NCBI RefSeq assembly: GCF_900107215.1
Contig: NZ_FNPD01000002.1
Coordinates: 186,001 to 250,000 of the forward strand
Source of the DNA: Acetomicrobium thermoterrenum DSM 13490
Lineage (GTDB): Bacteria; Synergistota; Synergistia; Synergistales; Acetomicrobiaceae
DNA: 64,000 nt
Direction of reading: 5' to 3'
The translations under genes and the position numbers were made by a program. Shown here in pieces: positions 8,406-19,461 of the stretch (positions are counted from its first letter, which is position 1; every line of letters begins with the position of its first letter). A model generated the notes under the pieces. That model was given only the letters and a program-made list of their open reading frames with translations. It searched no databases and had not been told where the DNA came from.

Positions 8406-9446
8406 CTATTTGGTTTTATTGATAGTCGTAGATGTATTTTCCGTTTGCTCGACCTCTTCCGCAGGAGGAGGTGTCTGCGACGGGTTAATTATGCTTTGCA
8501 ATATCTCGGGCACGGGATAGGCCCTTACAGTCGTAGCTTTAGCAGTTTCCAGATAAAAAGGGGTACCTGCCGGTATGTCTTTGACATCGCCCTTAACGAG
8601 CATTCCACCTGCAAAACCGAGAGGACCGAGCAAAATAGCGCCGACAAAACTGGCTCCGGCCGCTGCAATTACGCTATCGTCAGCCTGGCTAGCTTTTTCT
8701 GCTTCTTCGCCCATCATTACCGGGATTTTATTCACAAGATCTAAAGGTATGATATGATCAAAGGCGATTTTAACCTCTGCAGGTCTACCAAAACTCCTGG
8801 GAGGTTTTATGCTGTCAATTCTACCGAGAACGTAGCTTCCTGAAGGGGCGATCAAGGATGTATTTACGACAAAATCGCCCTGCATTACAAGCTCAACGGG
8901 ATCTCCCACCTTTACGTCCTGAGGCGATAGAGTGTTCTTCAAGGCCACTTTAAAAACCTTTTTGTCGGGAACTTCAACTTCCTCCCATGTTATGCCCTCA
9001 GGAAGTATTAATCCTACTATTCGCTCAAGCCTCATCGCAAAGGGCCCGTCTATTTTAGGTTCACCCTCCAGCAGCTTCTCAAGAGCTTCTAGGCGTTCCT
9101 TCAAATTACCGTCGCCAATCTTCTGTGTTACGATCCACTCGCATACCCCTAACTTAAAAATGAAGGACGGTTGATCCGGCAATCCATTCTCCAGAAAATT
9201 CAAGAAAGCTTGCTGACGTTCCGAAAGGCTTCCCGGCAACTCTCTGCCGAAATAGGCTTTTTCTATTTCGGACAAACGAGACATTAATCCTCCGCTTTTA
9301 GGCTGCCCATAGGTCAACTCTTCGATGTGGGATAGAATCTCAAAAGGGGGTTTATCAAGGGCTTCTTCCCCGTATGCAGTCATGTTACTAGAGATAATCA
9401 TCGCTATTGCCATTACTATAAGCAGACTTTTCAATTTCCCTGTCAT
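8406..9446 (-). CDS. Secreted protein with glycine-rich hydrophobic segment, function unknown
   Basis: 346 residues. The signal peptide ends near residue 26 (NMTAYG|EE). An N-terminal helical part (about 30-145) contains LSEIEKAYFG and LERIVGLILPEG. A beta-rich central domain (about 165-250, VKVGDPVELVMQGDFVVN, IAPSGSYVLGRIDSIK) follows. A glycine-rich segment (ASFVGAILLGPLGFAGGMLVKG, about 265-287) is then followed by IPAGTPFYLE. The C-terminus is Pro/Thr/Glu-rich. The glycine segment could be a membrane hairpin. First unknown gene after pyrG in the envelope operon. Confidence 0.65.
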   Translation of the reverse strand: MTGKLKSLLIVMAIAMIISSNMTAYGEEALDKPPFEILSHIEELTYGQPKSGGLMSRLSEIEKAYFGRELPGSLSERQQAFLNFLENGLPDQPSFIFKLGVCEWIVTQKIGDGNLKERLEALEKLLEGEPKIDGPFAMRLERIVGLILPEGITWEEVEVPDKKVFKVALKNTLSPQDVKVGDPVELVMQGDFVVNTSLIAPSGSYVLGRIDSIKPPRSFGRPAEVKIAFDHIIPLDLVNKIPVMMGEEAEKASQADDSVIAAAGASFVGAILLGPLGFAGGMLVKGDVKDIPAGTPFYLETAKATTVRAYPVPEILQSIINPSQTPPPAEEVEQTENTSTTINKTK

Positions 9447-9460
9447 GACAGTCGCTCCCT

Positions 9461-11098
<1,638 letters not shown>

Positions 11099-11124
11099 TT
11101 AAGATAGTCAATATCATATCATCT

Positions 11125-11156
11125 AAAAAGGCCGAGGAGGCTCTTCTCTCGGCCAA
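11125..11156 (-). terminator. Intrinsic terminator after the phosphohexomutase gene
   Basis: On the minus strand a GGCCGAG/CTCGGCC stem (11130-11136 with 11148-11154) with an 11-nt loop is followed by TTTTT. It lies 43 nt beyond the stop of the gene at 11197-12579 and before pyrG, separating the two operons. Confidence 0.8.
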
Positions 11157-11196
11157 AGGTAGCAAATATAAATTTATTTGACATGGTAAAAACTGC

Positions 11197-12579
11197 TTAT
11201 TTTACATCAAGTCCGAATACGTTCACTGCACTCTCTTTAAATTTTTGTAAGATATCTTCTCCCTTTGCCTCGACATAAAGGCGAACTACGTCTTCAGTTC
11301 CCGATGGTCTCAATAAAATCCACGCCCTCTCGCAGATTATTTTCAATCCGTCATCTCTTTTTACAGATATAACAGCATCGCCGCAAAAAGAACGATCCTG
11401 CCAACTGTTGATTAGAGAAATTACTTTTTCCTTCTGCTCATGGGCAACTTTGAAATCGAGCCTTGTGGAGACATATTTTGCACCAATTTTATCGTATACT
11501 GCTTCAAGCAATTCCTTTAAACTGCGCCCCGTTTCAACGACGGCCTTTAATACCAGAAGGCAGATAAGGATGCCATCTTTTTCAGGGATATGTCCTGCTA
11601 TGGAGGCTCCCCCGGACTCTTCCCCTGCCAGCAAAACCTTTTCCTTCAAAAGCAATTGGCCTAAATATTTAAATCCTACGGGGGTTTCCCAAACCCGTTG
11701 GCCTGTAAGTTTAGCTATTTCGTCCAACATATGTGTCGTAGCCACAGTTCTTGCCACTCCACCGGTGCGGCCGGTTTCCAGCAAATATGAATATAGTATG
11801 GCTAATATATAGTTTGCCGGGTAAAATTCACCTTTTTCGTCGACAACTCCAAATCTATCGGCATCGCCATCCGTAGAAAGTCCAATTACATTCAATTCCT
11901 TAACCTTACCTATGAGAGACTCCAAAGTCTCTTTTTTGGGCTCCGGACTTAATCCTGCGAAGTCAGGCCTTATATCTTCATTTATAGAGATTGCTTCAAA
12001 CCCACACTCTCGCAATATTCGAGGCAAATATCTGCCGCCAACACCGTGTAATGTATCGACAACGATCTTTTGGGCATTGCCTTCCAATTGAACGATACCC
12101 TTGATGTGGGCTATATATGATTCGGTGGGGTCGGCATATTCTATGTTTTCGTCGGAAGTTTCTACAGAAGACGGCGCCATCGCTATGTAAGACTCAATTT
12201 TGCCGGTGATATCGGGAGTGGCCGGACCCGCGAAATAGGGAATATATTTGAGCCCCTGATACTCGGGAGGATTGTGACTTGCAGTGAACATTACTGCTCC
12301 TCTTGCCCCATATTCCTTCACAGCATAAGCACACGTTGGAGTAGCTGTCGGTCCTTCCAATATCGTCGGCTTAAGCCCCATAGCTGCCAAAACCCCGGCA
12401 GCTATGGCTGCAAATTTTTCGCCCAGAAAACGGCCATCACGAGCCACTATCACACTTGCCCTATCACCGTATTCTTCAAGTATATATTTACCTATCGCCC
12501 AACTAACCCTTTTTACATTATCGACGGTAAAATCGTCTGCTATTATTCCACGCCAACCATCGGTCCCAAATTTAATCAC
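11197..12579 (-). CDS. Phosphoglucomutase/phosphomannomutase (alpha-D-phosphohexomutase)
   Basis: Interconverts hexose 1- and 6-phosphates for polysaccharide or LPS precursors. 460 residues. The four-domain family is shown by the phosphoserine loop TASHNPPEYQG (about 100), the Mg-binding DGDADRFG (about 240), the sugar-binding GEESGG (about 325) and the phosphate-binding RPSGTEDVVR near the C-terminus. Start: a GTG at 12588 overlaps the preceding gene, but the GTG at 12579 has the ribosome site GAGGTGA and gives the family start MIKFGTDGWRG, so I use it. Last gene of the operon, followed by a strong terminator. Confidence 0.92.
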   Translation of the reverse strand: MIKFGTDGWRGIIADDFTVDNVKRVSWAIGKYILEEYGDRASVIVARDGRFLGEKFAAIAAGVLAAMGLKPTILEGPTATPTCAYAVKEYGARGAVMFTASHNPPEYQGLKYIPYFAGPATPDITGKIESYIAMAPSSVETSDENIEYADPTESYIAHIKGIVQLEGNAQKIVVDTLHGVGGRYLPRILRECGFEAISINEDIRPDFAGLSPEPKKETLESLIGKVKELNVIGLSTDGDADRFGVVDEKGEFYPANYILAILYSYLLETGRTGGVARTVATTHMLDEIAKLTGQRVWETPVGFKYLGQLLLKEKVLLAGEESGGASIAGHIPEKDGILICLLVLKAVVETGRSLKELLEAVYDKIGAKYVSTRLDFKVAHEQKEKVISLINSWQDRSFCGDAVISVKRDDGLKIICERAWILLRPSGTEDVVRLYVEAKGEDILQKFKESAVNVFGLDVK

Positions 12580-12584
12580 AATTA

Positions 12585-14009
12585 TCACCTCAAGTACTTC
12601 AAAGGATTGACGGGAGAATTATTTTTTCTGACCTCAAAATGTAGATGTGGTCCCGTAGCCCTGCCAGTCGCTCCAACAGTCGCAATTACCTGACCTGCGC
12701 TAACCCTCTGACCTTTCTTTACCGAAATGCTGTTGCAGTGGCCGTATAATGTCCTATATCCTCGACCATGATCTATTACGACTGTGCGGCCATATCCACC
12801 CATCCATCCGGCGTGAACAACACGACCTGCCGCAGCAGCAGCTATGCGAGTACCCCTCGGGGCGGCAATGTCCAAACCCGTATGAAGATCTTTACGACCC
12901 GAAAAGGGATCTCGCCTATATCCGAATCGGCTCGTAATTCGTCCTCTTACGGGCCATCTAAATCCTATAGAACCGCTGTTTCCATCGGCCCTCGAAGTCC
13001 CGCTTGTAAAACTGTTCAGATCCTTTGCTCCCGGCAAGAAGATTTCGCTTCCGGCTATCAAGACTGCATCAGTTTCAATCGAATTCGCAGCCGCAATTGC
13101 CTCAATGTAAATTCCGTATTTTTTTGCAATAGAGCTTAGAGTATCTCCCTTGTTTACCTTGTAAAATATACCGTCCTGGTTGGGGATCCTTAATTTGCTG
13201 CCTGGTTTCAGTAAGTCAGGATTCTTCAGATCATTACAGCCAAATAAAGTATTGATATCTAAATTCACTTTATTTGCTATCGTCCAGAGGCTGTCCCCTT
13301 CTTGGACTGTATAAGTACGGGTTTCTATCTTTGGGGCGGATTTTGCTTCTTCTTCGGCTTTGGCGCGCCTTTTTAACAGCTCTTTCAAAACGACGTCGAC
13401 ATTGTCCTTAGATGTTGGGATTAAGAGAATATCGCCGACATTCAACTTGTGTATGTTGCTAATTTGATTGGCCTTGGCGATATCTTCGATCGAAATTCCA
13501 TACTCCGTGTATCTTTTGACTATGCTGGCCAAGGTTTCGCCCTGTTGAACTTCATGTACCCGATAATCGGGCGTTACCTCTTCGAGAACTATTTCACCGC
13601 TACTATTGTCGTTTCCGGCTTGGAAAGCAGTATCCTGCCCGTTAAAATACTCTTCTTGCAACTTGTTTAGTTTTTCCTGGACATCATTTCCCGGCTCTTT
13701 TTCTTGCGTGTCGGCGTTGTTCAAAGTCTTCTCCTTAAACATTATTGCCCCGGAGCCATCGGGCAAAGGACCTATGGCACCCATGTCTCCATCTGGAATA
13801 AGTAGGTCTGTCACATCAACGATCAAATACCCCGGCAAGCCAAATTCTTTTGCTTCCAAAAAACTCAAGCTTTCCAGTGCTTCTACTTTTGACCTTTGAA
13901 GGGCGGCTCCAGTTATAAATACCGTAGCAGAAATCATTAACGCAACAAATACCAGGAAATCCAACCTTTTCTTAAAGGACTTACCATTAACAGGATCGTG
14001 CTCGAACAT
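12585..14009 (-). CDS. LysM-domain M23 peptidoglycan endopeptidase (membrane-anchored)
   Basis: 474 residues. An uncleaved N-terminal membrane segment (about 16-36) is followed by three LysM modules (about 150-205, 230-275, 281-325), each with the G-D/E-T/S-L start. The C-terminal M23 domain (about 350-474) has the zinc motif HTGLD and HLHFE plus YGHCNSI, so the enzyme looks active (unlike EnvC/NlpD-type regulators). It would cleave peptidoglycan cross-bridges in the periplasm. The ribosome site aggaggggga precedes the ATG. It lies between rho and the phosphohexomutase, which starts 5 nt downstream. Confidence 0.9.
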   Translation of the reverse strand: MFEHDPVNGKSFKKRLDFLVFVALMISATVFITGAALQRSKVEALESLSFLEAKEFGLPGYLIVDVTDLLIPDGDMGAIGPLPDGSGAIMFKEKTLNNADTQEKEPGNDVQEKLNKLQEEYFNGQDTAFQAGNDNSSGEIVLEEVTPDYRVHEVQQGETLASIVKRYTEYGISIEDIAKANQISNIHKLNVGDILLIPTSKDNVDVVLKELLKRRAKAEEEAKSAPKIETRTYTVQEGDSLWTIANKVNLDINTLFGCNDLKNPDLLKPGSKLRIPNQDGIFYKVNKGDTLSSIAKKYGIYIEAIAAANSIETDAVLIAGSEIFLPGAKDLNSFTSGTSRADGNSGSIGFRWPVRGRITSRFGYRRDPFSGRKDLHTGLDIAAPRGTRIAAAAAGRVVHAGWMGGYGRTVVIDHGRGYRTLYGHCNSISVKKGQRVSAGQVIATVGATGRATGPHLHFEVRKNNSPVNPLKYLR

Positions 14010-14104
14010 CTTTCCCCCTCCTAAAGCCTAGGCTACGGTATTGATTTAGCTCCTAAGGTTAAAATTACCTGAAAAACAAAAAGGATGCAACCGTAATTTT
14101 GATA

Positions 14105-15448
14105 TTAAACCTTGATAGTCATCAAAAATTCCTTATTTGAGGATGTTTTCCTTAGTTTTTCCAATATCAAATTCAAGACCTCGGCTTCGTCGAGGTTCGC
14201 TATTCTCCTCCTCAGAGTCCATATCTTAGCCATCTCCTCTTGACTTAAGAGCAATTCTTCCCTTCTGGTGCCAGATCTGAGAAGGTCCATAGCAGGGAAG
14301 ATCCTTTGTTCGGCCAACTTTCGAGACAGATGAATTTCCATATTTCCAGTACCCTTGAACTCCTCGTATATTACGTCATCCATCCTGCTTCCAGTGTCCA
14401 CTAAAGCCGTACCCACTATAGTTAGGCTTCCGCCTTCTTCGATGTTTCTGGCAGCACCAAAGAACCTCTTTGGAAAATATAACGCGACGGGATCCATACC
14501 TCCAGACAGAGTCCTGCCCGATGGTGGAACGATCAAATTAGACGCCCGAGCAAGACGAGTAATGGAATCAAGCAATAAAACAACATCCCTATGAACTTCG
14601 ACCAGACGCTTAGCCTTTTCGATGGCCAAATTAGCTACTCTTATGTGTTCTTCGGCTGGCCTATCAAAGGTAGATGCGATAATCTCCCCATCGACGGAGC
14701 GTTGCATATCCGTTACTTCCTCAGGTCTTTCGTCTATAAGCAGCACCATTAGTATGGCTTCGGGGTTATTTGCGGTAACGGCATTGGCTATCTCCTTCAG
14801 AAGCGTAGTCTTGCCGGCTTTTGGGGGAGATACTATCAAAGCCCTTTGTCCCTTTCCCATAGGAGCAAAGAGGTCGATTAAACGAGTTGACAATATGTCC
14901 AATCTGGTTTCTAATTTAAGCTTTTCGTTCGGAAATATCGGCGTTAGACGTTCGAAATGAGGCCTTTGCCTGGCTATCTCGGGATCGGAGAAATTTACCA
15001 TCTCGACCCGCAACAACGCATCGTAATGTTCTTGATCCTTCGGGGGTCTAACCATTCCCCAAACTACATCGCCATTACGCAGATCGAATCGCCTGATTTG
15101 AGACACAGAAACATATATATCCCGATCACTGGGCAGCAATCCTGAAGGTCTCAAGAAACCATATCCCTCGGGCAGAATTTCCAACGTTCCCCCGCTAAAG
15201 CGCAATCCAAGTTTATCAGCCTGCCTAGCTAAAATAGCAACAACCAAGTCATCCTTACGCCTTAAAGTTGTAACAGAAGGAACGGAAATTTCTCTGGCTA
15301 TCTGGCGTAGATCCTGGATTGTGGCCTTAATCAATTCCCTGAAGGTGTATCTGGGGCGCGGAACTGCCGTTACCACTTCCTGTTCTTCCTCGACCGCTAT
15401 TTTTTTGGTGCTTTCCGTTGCTTGATCTTCAATGGCATTAGTTCCCAT
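14105..15448 (-). CDS. rho: Transcription termination factor Rho
   Basis: RNA-dependent hexameric helicase. 447 residues with a short charged N-terminal extension (about 1-30). Then come the Rho N and cold-shock-like RNA-binding domains ([24 protein letters not shown], about 90-115) and the RecA-like motor: Walker [13 protein letters not shown] (about 205), [10 protein letters not shown], Walker [15 protein letters not shown] and the Q/R loops ([10 protein letters not shown]). The start overlaps the end of the transaldolase gene by 11 nt, so they are translationally coupled. Confidence 0.97.
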   Translation of the reverse strand: MGTNAIEDQATESTKKIAVEEEQEVVTAVPRPRYTFRELIKATIQDLRQIAREISVPSVTTLRRKDDLVVAILARQADKLGLRFSGGTLEILPEGYGFLRPSGLLPSDRDIYVSVSQIRRFDLRNGDVVWGMVRPPKDQEHYDALLRVEMVNFSDPEIARQRPHFERLTPIFPNEKLKLETRLDILSTRLIDLFAPMGKGQRALIVSPPKAGKTTLLKEIANAVTANNPEAILMVLLIDERPEEVTDMQRSVDGEIIASTFDRPAEEHIRVANLAIEKAKRLVEVHRDVVLLLDSITRLARASNLIVPPSGRTLSGGMDPVALYFPKRFFGAARNIEEGGSLTIVGTALVDTGSRMDDVIYEEFKGTGNMEIHLSRKLAEQRIFPAMDLLRSGTRREELLLSQEEMAKIWTLRRRIANLDEAEVLNLILEKLRKTSSNKEFLMTIKV

Positions 15449-16097
15449 GATGCTTAACGTATACCTCCCAATCAGCTAAAAACTTTTTTAAACCCTTATC
15501 CGTCAAAGGATGATTAAACATTTGCTCCAAAACGTTAAAGGGGAGCGTAACAACATGCGCTCCCGCAACGACAGCATCAAAAACATGTCTCGAATGTCTG
15601 ATGCTCGCTGCAATAATCTCAGTTTTTATGTTATGGATCGAAAATATCTGCGCTATATCTCGAACCAACCCGATTCCATCCTCACCAATATCATCAAGCC
15701 GACCGACAAAGGGGCTGACATAGGCAGCTCCCGCCAAGGCTGCAAGCAAAGCCTGTTGAGGCGAAAAAACCAACGTGACGTTTACTGGAATTCCCTCTGA
15801 AGATAGCTTTTTAGTAGCTGCTATCCCGTTTTGTATCATAGGGATCTTAACCACGATATTTGGATCCAAAGAACTCAACGATCTTGCCTCTGCAATCATT
15901 TCTTCGGTATCCATAGATATTACCTCGGCACTAACGGGACCTTTAACAATCTCCGCTATCTTCTTCACATGTTGACGAAAAGAAATTGATCCCTCTTTCG
16001 CAACTAAAGAGGGGTTTGTGGTAACGCCTCTGATGACCCCCCATTCAAGACCTTTTTCAATCTCGTTGATATTTGCAGTGTCAAGAAATAATTTCAC
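15438..16097 (-). CDS. tal: Transaldolase (short TalC/FSA-type)
   Basis: 219 residues, the short subfamily that is active either as transaldolase or as fructose-6-phosphate aldolase. [16 protein letters not shown] at the N-terminus, [11 protein letters not shown], and the Schiff-base lysine region VVKIPM (about residue 85) are family signatures, as is [19 protein letters not shown]. Cytoplasmic non-oxidative pentose phosphate pathway. It overlaps the upstream gene by 17 nt and rho by 11 nt, indicating one operon. Confidence 0.93.
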   Translation of the reverse strand: MKLFLDTANINEIEKGLEWGVIRGVTTNPSLVAKEGSISFRQHVKKIAEIVKGPVSAEVISMDTEEMIAEARSLSSLDPNIVVKIPMIQNGIAATKKLSSEGIPVNVTLVFSPQQALLAALAGAAYVSPFVGRLDDIGEDGIGLVRDIAQIFSIHNIKTEIIAASIRHSRHVFDAVVAGAHVVTLPFNVLEQMFNHPLTDKGLKKFLADWEVYVKHHGN

Positions 16098-16554
16098 TCT
16101 CAGAACCTCCTATCGAAAAGGAAATATCAGCTAATCGCACGCCTTTGCAAGTTATATAAAATTCATACAATCCTTTTTTTAAGGGAGTACCATCGTCGCG
16201 AAGTAAATAAAAAACCTTCACCCCTTCTCCATCTAAATAAACACTCTCGTTATGAATCAAATCACCCTCGTAATACCATTCAACACAAGAATCAAAGTAA
16301 CTGCTGCCCCGGTAGGTAAAGGCGACACACACTTGCGTTATACCATAGGAAAAACCGGAAGAACTCGAAACTACATTAACGGGCACGAGATCACTAGTTA
16401 AATCCTCACATACTATGATATTAGTAATCTCTACTGCACCAGAAATCATGTCGCTACGAACCGTAACGACAAAGGAGGGAACTAACAATATAGCGACTGC
16501 AAGAATAAATATTAAAGGCTTTTTAGTCGTACCATCCATTAATAAATACCACAC
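16081..16554 (-). CDS. Membrane-anchored extracytoplasmic protein, function unknown
   Basis: 157 residues with one N-terminal hydrophobic segment ([20 protein letters not shown], about 13-32) and an extracytoplasmic beta-sandwich-like domain with repeated short strands ([44 protein letters not shown]). Four cysteines may form disulphides. The pattern of W-x-x-G followed by a closing ...[10 protein letters not shown] strand resembles small periplasmic Ig-like domains, but I cannot name the family. First gene of the tal-rho operon. The GTG at 16554 and an ATG at 16539 are both possible starts. Confidence 0.6.
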   Translation of the reverse strand: MWYLLMDGTTKKPLIFILAVAILLVPSFVVTVRSDMISGAVEITNIIVCEDLTSDLVPVNVVSSSSGFSYGITQVCVAFTYRGSSYFDSCVEWYYEGDLIHNESVYLDGEGVKVFYLLRDDGTPLKKGLYEFYITCKGVRLADISFSIGGSESEIIS

Positions 16555-16593
16555 CTTCCAAGTTATGGCAAGTAGTTATTGGCCCTTTTTGCG

Positions 16594-16623
16594 TTATTCT
16601 TCCCGGTATTTCCATGATGTCAA
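16594..16623 (-). promoter_or_regulatory. Weak candidate promoter before the tal-rho operon
   Basis: Minus-strand TTGACA (complement of 16618-16623) with only poor -10 matches (GAATAA/AGAATA) 17-18 bp downstream. The rest of the 298-bp gap 16555-16852 is AT-rich and shows no gene and no strong hairpin. Confidence 0.25.
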
Positions 16624-16852
16624 CTAAAAACATCAGCTTTATATACAGTTCATACGGTTTTTAGTGGTCCAATAGCAAAAATGTACTGTTGCCTACTGCT
16701 CGAGGGTGCTGTTTAATGATACTACAATAGGAAAAATTTTTCAGTATATATAAACTGTACGTAATTTATTTGTGAAATTTTTGGAGTGAATTTGACTCTT
16801 TTTCAAAAAAACAACGTTAGATTTTATTGTCGAAAACTTGAGAAGCGATCTC

Positions 16853-17530
16853 TCAGATACCTACACGGGTCTTTCCGTGTAATAGTCTTAAATTTCCCGA
16901 TGACAACTCATACCAGGGGCCTGTAACTTCCTCCGCAAAATCCGTATCGTGGGAAGCCATAATAATGGTTTTATCAAGATGAGTTAAAATTCCCGACAGA
17001 TTGTTAGCAGCCTCTTCGTCGAGACCGCTTGAAGGTTCATCGAGTAAAAGAAGTTGCGGATCCATAGCAAGAATCGCCGCCAGAGCACCTAGCCTTTTTT
17101 GCCCTCCCGAAAGCGTGTAGGGGGGATTATGGGCCAGATCCTCTATTTTAAGTTCCTTCAAAACGCTCCATGCCCTATCCGTAGCCTCTTCCCTGCTAAG
17201 CCCCATATTCAATGGGCCAAAAAGCACATCATCGAGCAAAGTGGGACAAAAAAGTTGGTCCTCGGGATCCTGAAAGAGAAAACCGACTTTTTGGCGTAAA
17301 TATCGCAGATCTTCCTTAGTCCGAATGCTTTTGCCTTCAAAAATAATTTCTCCCTGGAGTTGTCCGAGCAAACCCATGATCGCATAAAAAAATGTCGTCT
17401 TGCCGGCCCCATTTTTGCCAATAATACACACTTTTTCCTTTGCATAAATTTCGAAGTTAAGTCCATTAAAAATCGGAGGTTTGCCCGGATAAGCAAAGAT
17501 AAGATCTTTTACAACTAACAACGGCTTCAT
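16853..17530 (-). CDS. nikO: Nickel/cobalt ECF transporter ATP-binding protein NikO/CbiO
   Basis: ATPase of a group I ECF metal importer. 225 residues with Walker A GKNGAGKTTFF (about 38), Q-loop LFQDPEDQLF, signature LSGGQKRLG, Walker B LLLLDEPSSGLD and switch ASHD. The start chosen is the ATG at 17530, which overlaps the NikQ stop as ATGA; an in-frame start at 17542 is less likely. Last gene of nikKMLQO. Nickel rather than cobalt is inferred from the NikK/NikL accessory proteins and the NikR-type box. Confidence 0.9.
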   Translation of the reverse strand: MKPLLVVKDLIFAYPGKPPIFNGLNFEIYAKEKVCIIGKNGAGKTTFFYAIMGLLGQLQGEIIFEGKSIRTKEDLRYLRQKVGFLFQDPEDQLFCPTLLDDVLFGPLNMGLSREEATDRAWSVLKELKIEDLAHNPPYTLSGGQKRLGALAAILAMDPQLLLLDEPSSGLDEEAANNLSGILTHLDKTIIMASHDTDFAEEVTGPWYELSSGNLRLLHGKTRVGI

Positions 17531-18243
17531 ACCATCAAACACCCCACAAGAATGGCGTAAAGGACAGCTAGCTTTAAAAAGTCGGGTCGTGAAAGCCTGG
17601 ATTTAAAGGTCAGAAAGGTATAGGTTCCATTAAAACCCCTAAGCAGCATAGCACTATAAACTCTTTGCGATCTAACAAAACTTCGAAATAGTAACATGCC
17701 AATTAAATATCCGTAGGCTCTAAAGGTTCGCAAATTCAAAGAAGGCTCAAAACCCCTCAATGCCATGCTGCGGTGTATCCTTGAAGACTCCTCAGCCAAT
17801 ACATGAATATATCTGTAGGTAAAATGAAGCAAAGCTACCAATTTTGACGGAAAACGCAGTTGACATAAAGCCTGCAATATCTCAGGCATGGAAGTCGTCT
17901 GGAGAAGTGCCATAAATGCCAATACAGCTGCATGGATGCGAATTGTTATGAGCGTGGCTGTTGCGACTCCTTCTTCTGAAGAAAAAGGAAGAGTCAACCA
18001 TAGCATTAAAACGAACCCATCTACAGCCATCAAACGTTTTAAAAGCCTTTTAACCGGTACTCCCGAAAGCCCGACTAAGACAATAGAATACATCAACAAA
18101 AAAATCTGAGCCATAAGGGAATTTAAAAGAGCCACACACAAGGCTACGGAAAAAGTTAAAAGCAACTTTACATAAGGCGGAATACGCTCTAAAAAACTCC
18201 CCTTTGGCTTACTATGATAATTGATGTAACTAACGTTTATCAT
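17527..18243 (-). CDS. nikQ: Nickel/cobalt ECF transporter T component NikQ/CbiQ
   Basis: Transmembrane coupling protein that connects the two ATPases to the substrate-binding NikM. 238 residues from the ATG at 18243 (family start MINVSYINYHS); an in-frame upstream start at 18279 overlaps nikL more deeply. About five membrane helices. The two cytoplasmic coupling-helix motifs typical of EcfT/CbiQ are present as ALRGFEPSL and AMLLRGFNG (A-R-G pattern). It overlaps nikO by 4 nt and the upstream gene by 14 nt. Confidence 0.9.
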   Translation of the reverse strand: MINVSYINYHSKPKGSFLERIPPYVKLLLTFSVALCVALLNSLMAQIFLLMYSIVLVGLSGVPVKRLLKRLMAVDGFVLMLWLTLPFSSEEGVATATLITIRIHAAVLAFMALLQTTSMPEILQALCQLRFPSKLVALLHFTYRYIHVLAEESSRIHRSMALRGFEPSLNLRTFRAYGYLIGMLLFRSFVRSQRVYSAMLLRGFNGTYTFLTFKSRLSRPDFLKLAVLYAILVGCLMV

Positions 18244-18862
18244 GCCCGTCACCGCTTCCCTTTTTAAACCAAAGAGCAATGCCTATCAAGCCAAAAATGT
18301 ACCCTACGCCGCCCATGATTTGATTAAATCCCGGTTTTGAGAGCTCCTTACGAAGTTGTATAATTTCTGCATGCAACGGTTCTATCTCGCTACGAAGTGC
18401 AGATTTTACAATAAACGCAATCTCCTTTTCGTCTAAAGTGACAACCAGGTTTTCTATTTGCTCTTCCTCCATAGGAACTTTATCTGTAGAATTAGAATCA
18501 GACATATCGGTACTATTATCAAATGAAGATAAATTTATATTTACTCTTCCAAGATGCCCCATACCTCCATCGACTACTACAGTTACAATTTTCCTATTTG
18601 ACGGGTCAATATCCACCGAAAACTTGCCATCTTCATCCGTCCATCCTCTTCCTACAACAGAGCCGTCCCCTTCTGCCTTGACCAATACCTCGCAATTTCT
18701 GGCCGGTGCCCCATCGTTGAAGTAAGCCTCCCCAAGGATCGAGCTGTCCTCCGAGTAGGCAAATACGTTAAGTTTATGAGCCATAGCAATGGTCGCCGGA
18801 TAAACGATAACGAACAATGCTAGAATAACCGCGAAGAATAAAGGTGCCCTGTTTACTCTCAT
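18230..18862 (-). CDS. nikL: Nickel transporter accessory membrane protein NikL-like
   Basis: 210 residues. The signal peptide ends at MA|HKLNVFAY. The mature N-terminus begins with His, as in other small accessory proteins of Ni/Co ECF transporters. It has a carboxypeptidase-regulatory-like beta domain (about 35-100: GEAYFNDGAPARNCEVLVKAE, GWTDEDGKFSVDI), an acidic linker, a helix, and one C-terminal membrane segment (IMGGVGYIFGLIGIALWF, about 183-201). NikL-type proteins replace NikN in some systems. It is coupled by 4-nt overlap to nikM. Confidence 0.78.
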   Translation of the reverse strand: MRVNRAPLFFAVILALFVIVYPATIAMAHKLNVFAYSEDSSILGEAYFNDGAPARNCEVLVKAEGDGSVVGRGWTDEDGKFSVDIDPSNRKIVTVVVDGGMGHLGRVNINLSSFDNSTDMSDSNSTDKVPMEEEQIENLVVTLDEKEIAFIVKSALRSEIEPLHAEIIQLRKELSKPGFNQIMGGVGYIFGLIGIALWFKKGSGDGHDKR

Positions 18863-19461
18863 TTTTCGTCCACCCCTAACAATGAAGGCATCATTTTGTA
18901 GATAAATGACGCGATAAAAGCACCTATCAAGGATTCAAGAATCACAACAGGAATATGGGCAATCAACACCAATTTAGCCGTTATCAAAAAAACCTCTCCG
19001 CTAAAAGCCAAGGCAAGCGCAGTAAAAAGAGTGGCTAAAACAACCCCTATCCCTCCAGCCACGGCCCCGCCAAGCCAGGACGGTTTTCCTGAGATTATAA
19101 CGCATCTCCCCAAACGACCGCCTACAAGTCCGGAAATAGCCATTGTGCAGATGTTAACCCCGAGAACCGCCAAACCGCCGAATTGAAACAACAATACCTG
19201 CAAAAAAAGCGCAACAAGATATGCGGGAAACAACTTCATTCCCAACAAAAGGCCACCTATGCCGTTAAGCAGGAGATGCACGCTGGCTGGCCCGATATTA
19301 ATATGAATTAAAGACGAAACGAACAAAGCTGCAGATACAATCCCCACTCGAGGAACTTCATCTATTTCCATTTTCTTCAGTCCAGCCGCTATGCCGACAA
19401 CTGCCCCAACTGCTCCGATTGTCAAAGGGTATAAGGACAGTACACCCTCTGAGATATGCAT
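18859..19461 (-). CDS. nikM: Nickel-binding ECF S component NikM/CbiM
   Basis: Substrate-binding membrane protein of the importer. The ATG at 19461 gives the N-terminus MHISEG, which matters because Met1 and His2 are metal ligands in NikM/CbiM. A longer in-frame start at 19488 would bury these ligands and is rejected. The ATG overlaps the nikK stop as TAATG and follows GGAGAGGGGGAA. The His-rich second-ligand region HINIGPASVHLLLNG (about 54-68 of the short form) and GINICTMAISGLVGG-like segment match the family. About six to seven helices, 200 residues. Confidence 0.92.
   Translation of the reverse strand: MHISEGVLSLYPLTIGAVGAVVGIAAGLKKMEIDEVPRVGIVSAALFVSSLIHINIGPASVHLLLNGIGGLLLGMKLFPAYLVALFLQVLLFQFGGLAVLGVNICTMAISGLVGGRLGRCVIISGKPSWLGGAVAGGIGVVLATLFTALALAFSGEVFLITAKLVLIAHIPVVILESLIGAFIASFIYKMMPSLLGVDEK

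Noticed and set aside
18244-18279. Longer N-terminus of NikQ
   Set aside because: It overlaps nikL more deeply and adds residues outside the family; the start at 18243 gives the normal N-terminus.
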